DNA of 64,000 nt from Limnohabitans sp. Jir72. GTDB taxonomy: Bacteria > Pseudomonadota > Gammaproteobacteria > Burkholderiales > Burkholderiaceae_C. Below are positions 53,825 to 60,841 of this stretch, one piece after another. The notes beneath the pieces were generated by a model. That model was not told where the DNA came from, did not search any database, and saw only the letters and a program-made list of their open reading frames with translations. A program made the position numbers and the translations under genes. The number at the start of each line of letters is the position of its first letter. Position 1 is the first letter of the stretch. The DNA lies in the NCBI RefSeq assembly GCF_003063575.1, contig NZ_NESC01000006.1, positions 214,286 to 278,285 on the forward strand, in the 5' to 3' direction.

Positions 53825-54205
53825 TCATCCAGTTGGCGGCATGTCAAACAACTTTTTCAGATAGCGGCCCGCACCATCGGCTGCGCCCAACTCCGGATGC
53901 TTTTGGCAAAACGCATCAATGCCGATGATGGCGGGCTCATAGGCCTTGGGATCGTCGTTGTATTTGTCTTCTTTGCTTTTTTGAAGCCCCTTGAGCGTCA
54001 AACTCAACGGTGCTAAAAAGGCATTCGTCCATGCCCGCTTTTCGCCGTAGCCAAGGCCCTGCCAGGACTGGCAAGAATGGTCACCAAACAAGCTGGTCGC
54101 ATGGGCGGTTTGGGCAGACATGGCCATGGCCATGGCCAGTAAGCCAGCCATGAAGCCAGCCATGAAGCCAATCCGAAATTGAGAAGCACGAACAGTGAAA
54201 TTCAT
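53825..54205 (-). CDS. Small exported protein, unknown function
   Basis: A 126-residue protein with a long signal peptide (FMAGFMAGLLAMAMAMSAQT, cut near AHA) and an 80-90-residue mature domain with two cysteines (SCQSW and FCQKHPEL) that may pair. I do not recognise the family; its size, cysteines and helical appearance recall HdeA- or Rap1a-like small periplasmic proteins. The signal-peptide region contains a short nucleotide repeat (CAGCCATGAAG twice, about 54145-54165). It borders copy A of the large repeat. Confidence 0.6.
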   Translation of the reverse strand: MNFTVRASQFRIGFMAGFMAGLLAMAMAMSAQTAHATSLFGDHSCQSWQGLGYGEKRAWTNAFLAPLSLTLKGLQKSKEDKYNDDPKAYEPAIIGIDAFCQKHPELGAADGAGRYLKKLFDMPPTG

Positions 54206-54245
54206 TCCTCAACTGTATGCCGACTTTCAATCGGTATTGGGTTGA

Positions 54246-54700
54246 AGGTCAAGGTGTGTTCTTGATTTCCCGCGCCACAGCTTCTGCCAGCTCGATGACC
54301 ACCATGGCGTAATAACCAATCCAGTTTAAAGCGTATTAAAGCGTTTAAAAATACGGTTCTCTCAACATGCCGCAGGGCGCCAGACACCGTCCGTAGTAGC
54401 TTCGTTCTGGGTAGTTCGAGTGTCACGCAGCTTAGCCATTGCACAGGGCAGGGCACTCCACAGCACGCAGCTCAAGTGTTCCATTCCCTGTGCCATTCGC
54501 CAGCCATTGTTTTTTCGCATTTGTAGCTAACCTTTCGGTGTGCTAGTTTGAATGGTCGGCAAATGGCTTTGGCAGTGCCAAAAGCGTAACGATTTTTGAC
54601 GCTGTGCAGTGGCTGATTCACGGCTGTCTGCTGGACCGTTCAATAGCACTATGGGCAGCGTGCCCAGAACCTGCTGAATTGACGCTTTCTGCGCATCAAT
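54246..54700. repeat. Large diverged direct repeat, copy A
   Basis: Nearly the whole 54206-54743 gap is a copy of the sequence at 58090-58505. Shared landmarks, in order, are the end of a gene (Glu-Ala-Val-Ala-Arg-Glu, stop at 54249), CACCGTCCGTAGTAGCTTC, CTGTGCCATTC, CATTTGTAGCTAACCTTTCG and GACCGTT. Identity falls outside these blocks. The segment holds a two-part hairpin (GCCATTCGCC to GGCAAATGGC) and no intact gene. Confidence 0.75.
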
Positions 54701-54743
54701 ATTTCACAACTTGCTGTACAGACTGGGCTTATACAGCTGCAAT

Positions 54744-56684
54744 TCAGGCAGGTATCACCGAATGGGTGCCCACAGTATCTCCGCTAGCGATGATGCTACT
54801 CGTGTAATCGATACCGTTGAGGGTAGCAACAACTGTGACCAAATCGCCAGCGCCGAACTGAGTATCGTCATCCCAGACAGCAACGGTGCTGCTTTGGCCA
54901 AATTGCAGTTCAGTTGGGGTGCCTAGTTCTGTGCCATTCACAAAGAAGTGGTATGCGGTGCCATCCGGGAATTTGTTGATCATGATGTAGTCGGTGGCCG
55001 TGATGATGGCTGTACCGGCTGCATTCCAGATGTTGTCACCCGATTGGGCGACCCAGAGTGACAAGGCTGATGCGTCGTCACTGGTGTCGTTGGTTTCATT
55101 GAGGGTAACGGCCACTGCCGTTGACCAGTTGCCTGCCAGGTCGCCTGCCACGATGTTGTAGTCATGAGCGTTGGATGCGCCTGCTTCAAAATTGTTGACA
55201 TGTGCAGCTGCACCAGCAGCGGTGATCTGAACCTGGCCGCTAGCGTTGATGCTGAAGTACCCGTCTTCCGAGGTGGCTGAGTGGGTGGTGTTCGAGTGCA
55301 CGAACATGTATTGCGTCACGCCAAGGTTGTCACTGGCTGCGGTGATGGTCGCCACGGTGGCACCGGCACTTTGATTTTCTTGGTAGTCCAGTGATTCTGT
55401 GGCCGATGTGAAGGACGGGGCAGTGCTGTCGGGTAATGGAGCGCCGACATTGTCTCCACTTGCGATCACTTCTGAGCTGTAGTCGATGCCATTGAATGTG
55501 GCTACAACCTTGACCACATCGCCAGCTCGGAACTGAGTATCGTCATCCCAGACAGCAACGGTGCTGCTTTGGCCAAATTGCAGTTCAGTTGGGGTGCCTA
55601 GTTCTGTGCCATTCACAAAGAAGTGGTATGCGGTGCCATCTGGGAATTTGTTGATCATGATGTAGTCGGTGGCCGTGATGATGGCTGTACCGGCTGCATT
55701 CCAGATGTTGTCACCCGATTGGGCGACCCAGAGTGACAAGGCTGATGCGTCGTCACTGGTGTCGTTGGTTTCATTGAGGGTAACGGCCACTGCCGTTGAC
55801 CAGTTGCCTGCCAGGTCGCCTGCCACGATGTTGTAGTCATGAGCGTTGGATGCGCCTGCTTCAAAATTGTTGACATGTGCAGCTGCACCAGCAGCGGTGA
55901 TCTGAACCTGGCCGCTAGCGTTGATGCTGAAGTACCCGTCTTCCGAGGTGGCTGAGTGGGTGGTGTTCGAGTGCACGAACATGTATTGCGTCACGCCAAG
56001 GTTGTCACTGGCTGCGGTGATGGTCGCCACGGTGGCACCGGCACTTTGATTTTCTTGGTAGTTCAGTGATTCTGTGGCCGATGTGAAGGACGGGGCAGTG
56101 CTGTCGGGCGGCGGTGCGACTGGGCCGCCGGGATGCACGTCCAATGTGTAGTCACCTTCGCTGTGATCGCTCTTGATCTGGATGCGCACCTTGTCACCTG
56201 CGATTACGCCTTCCAGACGTGCCCACGACTGGGCTCCCCCACTGCCCTGGCCGTCCTGATCAATCCACAGAACGGCACCCTTATCGCTGGCAACCAGCCA
56301 AACGTATTGGTGGATGTCGTTTTGCGGCTTGAAGTTCTTGAGTGCCAGACTTAGGTCTAGCACATCACGCTCTGATTTCTTATTGTCAGACCAGTGGTAG
56401 TCCATCAACGTGTCAAATCCGTTTGCTTGGCGCGTAGCTTCAAAAACAAATACATCGTTCCCTTTGCTTGAGGCTGGTGCTGCACGGTTGGTGGTGTTGC
56501 CCCAAAGGATGTCATCACCGCCCATACCTCGAAGGGTGTCGTTACCGAGGCCGCCAATCAGAGTTTGTGCAGTAGCGGCTCCCGCGAGCCAGTCATTGCC
56601 AGCCAGGCCGTCAATCCAAGCATCGCTGGAGCTGTAGACATCGTTTCCGTTGGTGGTGGTCTTGTTTCTGTTGCTGCTAGGCAT
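54744..56684 (-). CDS. RTX-motif and cadherin-like repeat surface protein
   Basis: About 646 residues from the ATG at 56684 (a TATACT box near 56714-56719 makes the earlier ATG at 56711 unlikely). The N-terminus has two or three RTX nonapeptides (GLAGNDWLAG, GGLGNDTLRGMGGDDILWG), an unusual position as RTX repeats normally sit near the C-terminus. A beta-rich domain follows, then two almost identical units of about 225 residues, each with a cadherin-like part (ATITAASDNLGVTQYMFVHS) and an Ig-like part (AIITATDYIMINKFPDGTAY). The protein has no clear signal peptide and no typical C-terminal type I secretion signal. It is probably a secreted calcium-binding adhesin; TetR, encoded divergently, is the likely regulator. 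Confidence 0.75.
   Translation of the reverse strand: MPSSNRNKTTTNGNDVYSSSDAWIDGLAGNDWLAGAATAQTLIGGLGNDTLRGMGGDDILWGNTTNRAAPASSKGNDVFVFEATRQANGFDTLMDYHWSDNKKSERDVLDLSLALKNFKPQNDIHQYVWLVASDKGAVLWIDQDGQGSGGAQSWARLEGVIAGDKVRIQIKSDHSEGDYTLDVHPGGPVAPPPDSTAPSFTSATESLNYQENQSAGATVATITAASDNLGVTQYMFVHSNTTHSATSEDGYFSINASGQVQITAAGAAAHVNNFEAGASNAHDYNIVAGDLAGNWSTAVAVTLNETNDTSDDASALSLWVAQSGDNIWNAAGTAIITATDYIMINKFPDGTAYHFFVNGTELGTPTELQFGQSSTVAVWDDDTQFRAGDVVKVVATFNGIDYSSEVIASGDNVGAPLPDSTAPSFTSATESLDYQENQSAGATVATITAASDNLGVTQYMFVHSNTTHSATSEDGYFSINASGQVQITAAGAAAHVNNFEAGASNAHDYNIVAGDLAGNWSTAVAVTLNETNDTSDDASALSLWVAQSGDNIWNAAGTAIITATDYIMINKFPDGTAYHFFVNGTELGTPTELQFGQSSTVAVWDDDTQFGAGDLVTVVATLNGIDYTSSIIASGDTVGTHSVIPA
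54856..56109. repeat. Tandem near-identical 675-bp duplication within the RTX gene
   Basis: The unit at about 54856-55434 recurs at 55531-56109 with an offset of exactly 675 bp (225 codons, frame kept). Over about 580 bp only two differences were noticed (near 54964/55639 and 55391/56066). A more diverged stretch joins the copies. Such identity, far above the rest of the gene, indicates a recent duplication or gene conversion. Confidence 0.9.
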
Positions 56685-56717
56685 GGCGAATCTCTGTTGA
56701 ATTTTGTACATCTAGTA

Positions 56718-56732
56718 TAGACATGATGTCTA
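56718..56732. promoter_or_regulatory. Probable TetR-family operator between tetR-like and RTX genes
   Basis: TAGACATGATGTCTA is a perfect 7-bp inverted repeat around one central base. It overlaps the -10-like TATACT for the RTX gene on the minus strand and lies about 75-90 bp before the tetR-like start, so a bound dimer could block the RTX gene and influence its own. A second inverted repeat (ATGTTGTA at 56790-56797 and TACAGCAT at 56802-56809) covers the tetR-like start. Confidence 0.6.
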
Positions 56733-56807
56733 ATTTTTTCATGCCAACGATGAAGATTACTTTTTTGGATATTTATTTATTAAAAAACTATGTTGTATAA
56801 CTACAGC

Positions 56808-57452
56808 ATGGCAACAGCAAAAAAGATCAGCACACTCAAACCTCATACGGTCTCGACCAAGAGTGGTTCGCACCCAACGCGTGACAAGCTTTTGGCGGCC
56901 ACAGTGCAACTGCTGGCCACAAATTTGCCTCAGAACATCACGGCGCAGATGGTGCTAGAGCTCAGCGGCATTTCGCGTGGTTCGCTTTATTACCACTTTG
57001 ACGACGTCTCTGAATTGCTAGAGGTGGCACTGGTGCAGTCATTTGCGGCCTTGGTCGACAAAAGCTTGGTGAAGTTTGCGCAAATCCTCGAAAACGCCCG
57101 CAACCGTGAAGACATGCTCAGCGAGTTGACCAAGGTCACAGATGCAACCCAGAAAAAATCATTACGGGCTATCCGTTTCCAGCGTGCAAGGCTCATTGTC
57201 TTTGGCGAGGACAACCCTAGGTTGGCCGCAGCGCTAGCTTGCGAGCAGCAAAGATTGACCGACGCAATCACAGACCTTATTCGTGAAGCGCAGAACCGTG
57301 GCTGGATGTTCAAGGGGGTCGACTCTCGCAGTGCAGCAGTACTGATTCAAGCCTATACCTTGGGCATGATTGTTGATGACATCGTTAATGAACAGATGAA
57401 CCAAGAGGACTGGACCGCGCTCATCCACCGTTTGATACAGCAAGTTTTTTAA
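56808..57452 (+). CDS. TetR/AcrR-family transcriptional regulator
   Basis: A 214-residue regulator with an N-terminal TetR HTH (HPTRDKLLAATVQLLATN, then GISRGSLYYHFDDVSELLE) and an all-helical ligand domain. The start at 56808 is 18 bp inside an upstream ATG; neither has a good ribosome site. It is divergent from the RTX/cadherin gene, with a perfect palindrome between them, so local autoregulation and control of that gene are likely. The basic N-terminal tail of about 25 residues (KKISTLKPH) is extra compared with most TetR proteins. The ligand is unknown. Confidence 0.87.
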   Translation: MATAKKISTLKPHTVSTKSGSHPTRDKLLAATVQLLATNLPQNITAQMVLELSGISRGSLYYHFDDVSELLEVALVQSFAALVDKSLVKFAQILENARNREDMLSELTKVTDATQKKSLRAIRFQRARLIVFGEDNPRLAAALACEQQRLTDAITDLIREAQNRGWMFKGVDSRSAAVLIQAYTLGMIVDDIVNEQMNQEDWTALIHRLIQQVF

Positions 57453-57464
57453 AGCACTTGAGAT

Positions 57465-58000
57465 GATGCATGGCAGATATGAAGAGTAGCAGGCGGGCTC
57501 TCGATGAAATCCACAATGCCAATTGCATTGATTTCGCTGATGGCAAATTCAAGGGCTTTCTGATCGCTTTCAAATTCAGATGGTCAGGCCATGATCGCGT
57601 CGCAGCTGCACGTTGTATTACTTTGCCGTTGAACTTGTATGTGACGTTGTAGCCCGTCACCCAGTTTTCAATGATGTTCTGAGTCGTGCAGTTTTGGACG
57701 GTCTGCGTTTGTGCGGGTGGTGCACCCTCAATGTTGTTGCCCAAAATCGCGCCACCGAAGATGCCCAGTGCTGTTGCTGTCGCTGTCGCCTCGCCACTTC
57801 CTCCGCCAATTTGATTGCCCAACACGCCGTCAGCGCCGTTCTTGTTTTGTCGGACGGCCACTTGCTCTTGTGAGAAAACTTGGCGTGGCACTGATACTTG
57901 CTAAATGACTTGTGCTGAGGAAATCACTTTGTCAACTTCTTGTGCCGAGGCCAGTGTGCTGATGCTCAGGAGTGCTAAACCGGCGATATATTTTTGATTT
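57465..58000 (-). pseudogene. Decayed glycine-zipper protein gene, paralogue of the gene at 22.8 kb
   Basis: On the minus strand the remains read ALLSISTLASAQEVDKVISS (signal peptide end), an in-frame TAG at 57901-57903, then VPRQVFSQ, a glycine zipper (GNQIGGGSGEATATATALGI, FGGAILGN) and NCTTQNIIENWVTGYNVTY. These align with the intact protein at 22838-23470 (VPRQTCSQ, GGALGSQIGG, SCTTQNFMENRLVGYNVVY). After the last block the matching sequence moves to another frame (VQLRRDHGLTI) and meets TGA codons. The gene is therefore broken by at least one stop and one frameshift. The last 100 bases may include unrelated coding-like sequence. Confidence 0.8.
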
Positions 58001-58089
58001 GCAAATTGGAATAGATGAATGCTGCCTCTGACTTGTCAAATGAAACTTTGGGCCAAGTGAAAAATGAGTAAGTTAAGCTGAATTTTGAC

Positions 58090-58540
58090 TCGTCAAGGCG
58101 TGTTCTTGAATTCCCGCGCCACAGCTTCTGCCAATTCAATCACCGCCATGGCGTAGTAGCTGCTCCAGTTTTAAGCGTATCAAAGTATTAAAAAAACTGT
58201 GCTTCTAACATTCCGCAGCGTGCCAGTCACCGTCCGTAGTAGCTTCATTCTGGGTAGTTTATGCCTGTTGAAGCTTGGCCATTGTGTAGTGCAGGGCGTT
58301 CCAGTGTTCGCAGTTCAGGTGTTCCAGTCCCTGTGCCATTCACCAGCCATTGTTTTTTCGCATTTGTAGCTAACCTTTCGGTGTGCTACTTTTTATGGGT
58401 GGTGAATGGCTTGGGCAATGGCACAAGCGTAAAGACTTTTGACGCTGGGCAGTGGCTGGTTGACGGCAGTGTGTTGGACCGTTTTAGAGCCTGATTGGCA
58501 GCGTGCCCCACGCTACACCGCCAGGTTAGCTACAAATTTC
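58090..58540. repeat. Large diverged direct repeat, copy B, upstream of the integrase
   Basis: Counterpart of copy A. It begins with the same gene end (stop at 58093-58095) and shares CACCGTCCGTAGTAGCTTC, CTGTGCCATTC, CATTTGTAGCTAACCTTTCG and GTTGGACCGTT. It holds a two-box hairpin: outer arms GTGCCATT (58333-58340) and AATGGCAC (58417-58424), inner arms AGCCATT (58345-58351) and AATGGCT (58405-58411). A further inverted pair, ATTTGTAGCTAACC and its complement, lies near 58363 and 58525. The tyrosine recombinase gene starts directly after it. The preceding stretch to 57904 has no gene besides the pseudogene end. Confidence 0.75.
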
Positions 58541-58586
58541 AAATTCAGGTTGCCCTGACCGCGTGGCCGAAACTACGCTTGTGGCT

Positions 58587-59882
58587 ATGCAGGAATTGGA
58601 AAAACAGCAGGCAGCAAACGACACCCAGTATCTCCCGCCACGACATCGCACACTGCCCATCTTGGCGTCCATCACGCCCATTGCCAACTACCCCTCAAAG
58701 TTGCGCATTTTCAAGACCATGGCCAGCAGGTATTGGCAAGTGCGTTGTTTTCTAAAAGGCAGGACCTACACACAAAGCCTCAAGACAACAAACAAGCAAG
58801 CGGCCATCAGTCAGGCCAAGCAGTTCTTCCACATCAAGACTGCTGAGCTGTATGCCGACAGGATTCAGGCACGCAGCGATCGGAGCCCCAAGTTTGCCGA
58901 CCTCCTGCCAGCCGTTGTCCAAGGCTTGCAAGGCAGGGTCAAGCGAGGCGAGTTCGCTGCAGCCAACATCCCCATCTTTTTGCAACGCATGCACAACAGC
59001 ATCCTGCCTTACTTTGGCGATATGAGCATGGACCAAATTGGCTACAAAGAGTTGTCGGCTTTTATGGAGATGATGAGCAACAGGGATTTGACTGCCACAA
59101 CAGTGCATCAGCACATGGTGGCCATACGCAAGGTGTTTGCGCACGCACACGGCAATAACATCATCCAGAATCTTCCCAAGTTCCCGGTCATCAAAGTCGC
59201 CGACAAGCCTCGTGGCAGTTTTACAGTTGCCGAATACAGAGACCTTGTGCGTTTGGCTCGGCAGCGCATCGGCCAACCCGTGCCCCAAGCGTTTTCCAAA
59301 AAATACCGCAGCAGCAGTGAGATTCTTGAACGGCACGGCGTGATCAATGCGGATTTACATTGGCTCATCCGTTTCATGGTCAATGGCTTCATGAGACCCG
59401 GTGACATCAAGTTCCTCAAACACAAGCACGTGACCATCGTTCGGGGCCGACACATCTACTTGAGACTGAACCTGCCCGAAACCAAGAAGCACGACAAACC
59501 CATCGTGACGCTGCAGCCCGCAGTGTTCGTTTATGAACGGCTGCTGGCCAAGCAAAAGGCAGAGGGCTATGGAATGCCAGATGACTACGTGTTCTTGCCC
59601 GACTTGCAGGACCGGAAATGGCTGTTGGTGGCTTACGGCTGGCAGTTCATGTATCTGCAAAGTCTGGCGGGCATCGAGGCCAATGCGGCCAACGGCCAAA
59701 CACGAACCATCTACAGCCTGCGGCACACAGCCATGACATTCAGGCTGTTGTATGGGGGGAAGATTGATCTGCTGACACTGGCACGTAATGCACGCACTTC
59801 GGTGGAGATGATTGAGCGGTTCTATGCCAGCAACTTGACCGCCGAGATGAACATCGACTTGCTGCAGGGAAAGCGCACTTGA
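58587..59882 (+). CDS. Tyrosine-type site-specific recombinase (integrase)
   Basis: A 431-residue tyrosine recombinase. An N-terminal SAM-like/core-binding region (about residues 60-190) precedes the catalytic domain with R270 (FMRPGDIKF), R379 in YSLRHTAMTF and the nucleophile Y413 (MIERFYA). The usual first and third histidines are Tyr376 and an asparagine (LARNART); this pattern occurs in a known phage-type integrase group and need not mean inactivity. A GTG at 58563 is the alternative start. It sits directly after repeat copy B and before the hairpin elements at 60.0 kb, so it is the likely enzyme moving this segment. Confidence 0.87.
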   Translation: MQELEKQQAANDTQYLPPRHRTLPILASITPIANYPSKLRIFKTMASRYWQVRCFLKGRTYTQSLKTTNKQAAISQAKQFFHIKTAELYADRIQARSDRSPKFADLLPAVVQGLQGRVKRGEFAAANIPIFLQRMHNSILPYFGDMSMDQIGYKELSAFMEMMSNRDLTATTVHQHMVAIRKVFAHAHGNNIIQNLPKFPVIKVADKPRGSFTVAEYRDLVRLARQRIGQPVPQAFSKKYRSSSEILERHGVINADLHWLIRFMVNGFMRPGDIKFLKHKHVTIVRGRHIYLRLNLPETKKHDKPIVTLQPAVFVYERLLAKQKAEGYGMPDDYVFLPDLQDRKWLLVAYGWQFMYLQSLAGIEANAANGQTRTIYSLRHTAMTFRLLYGGKIDLLTLARNARTSVEMIERFYASNLTAEMNIDLLQGKRT

Positions 59883-59899
59883 GGGATTGGGCAATGGGT

Positions 59900-60116
59900 G
59901 TCGTTTAAAACGTCAAGTCATGTGTCGATTGCCTTGACGCTTGTTTCTATCAAGTTGCTAGGTAATGTTCGTTATCGAACTCTCAAAATGAGACTTTGCA
60001 GCAAGCCCTACAAGCTGCGATCAGGCCAACCAGCACCCAGAACCAGCGAGGTGCTGCGATCTCGCGCTGTAGGGTTGATTTGAGCGCCGCACACCAAGTG
60101 TCGTTTTAAACGTCAA
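59900..60116. repeat. Pair of 17-bp direct repeats, 200 bp apart
   Basis: GTCGTTTAAAACGTCAA (59900-59916) and GTCGTTTTAAACGTCAA (60100-60116) differ at one base; each centre is a near-palindrome around TTTAAA. They lie in the 437-bp gap after the integrase gene, one on each side of hairpin R1. Recombinase binding sites (core-type repeats) are a possibility. Confidence 0.6.
60002..60085. repeat. Hairpin element R1
   Basis: Outer arms CCCTACA (60006-60012) and TGTAGGG (60068-60074) and inner arms CAGCACC (60031-60037) and GGTGCTG (60050-60056) form a two-block hairpin of about 80 nt, ending TTGATTTGA. It belongs to the same kind of element as R2 (60.2 kb) and R3 (63.35 kb). Confidence 0.55.
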
Positions 60117-60169
60117 CACAAGCGTCAATCAAATCGACGCTCAGCGCAGCTGATCCTTTCTTTAGGAAA

Positions 60170-60255
60170 GCAAGGCCTACAAGCAGTGACTACTTGGCGC
60201 GGATAGCCTCAAGCCCGGAAAACTTGTCAGAGGGGTTGCAGGGCTGATTTGAAGC
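60170..60255. repeat. Hairpin element R2
   Basis: Starts AAGGCCTACA and ends GCAGGGCTGATTTGA, imperfectly complementary. It contains ATAGCCTCAAGCCCGGA (60203-60219), repeated exactly in R3. It directly precedes the accessory genes at 60.3-63.2 kb. The rest of 59883-60319 has no gene. Confidence 0.6.
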
Positions 60256-60319
60256 GTGGGCGATGGCCGGATTTGGGGGCACTGTGTATGCATTACGCAA
60301 CACAATAAAGGTGCAGTCG

Positions 60320-60697
60320 CTATGACTGCTCGATCAGTGCCGCGCTGTATTTGGTCAAGACAACTTGCTCGTACTCACGAAGCTTGTCGATGAGCCTTTG
60401 TGTGGCAACTATGAGCCGAAATCGGCGGTCCTCCGTCTGACCAACAACCTCACACCAGCCCCCGTCAATGAACTGTTCGAGCACATAGCGAATGCCGCGT
60501 TCACTGTATTTGAGTGAGTTGAACAGTTGTTTGAGGGTCAAAGGCTGGTCATCGTGGGCACTGTGGCCAATCAGCATAAAGAGGTCAAAAGCAATGCGGC
60601 TTTGACTGAGCGGCAAATGTGCATCCTCCCAATTGCGAATGCTGATGACGCAATGTGGGAAGTGGAATGCATTGATTAAATCTGTGCTGCTGCTCAT
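60320..60697 (-). CDS. Winged-helix protein, MarR-like
   Basis: A 125-residue protein whose middle (SRIAFDLFMLIGHSAHDDQP, LTLKQLFNSLKYSERGIRYV, LEQFIDGGWCEV) fits a winged HTH with a recognition helix and wing (GQTEDRRFRLIV). Small free-standing wHTH genes of this kind are common on mobile elements. No ligand-binding domain is present. The gene is on the minus strand with its start near the AT-rich region before the lipoprotein gene; it may regulate that divergent gene. The ATG at 60697 is uncertain. Confidence 0.65.
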   Translation of the reverse strand: MSSSTDLINAFHFPHCVISIRNWEDAHLPLSQSRIAFDLFMLIGHSAHDDQPLTLKQLFNSLKYSERGIRYVLEQFIDGGWCEVVGQTEDRRFRLIVATQRLIDKLREYEQVVLTKYSAALIEQS

Positions 60698-60841
60698 CTG
60701 CTACTACTGGATAGCAGCAGCTTATTTTCAGAGCACGAAAATTCCTACCAATATTGCCTGCAATCTTTGCAGTTAATTTCGATAGACTTATGGATTTCAT
60801 ACCAATTATGCTGTTCATATCATTAATTGAATTGAGTTGAT

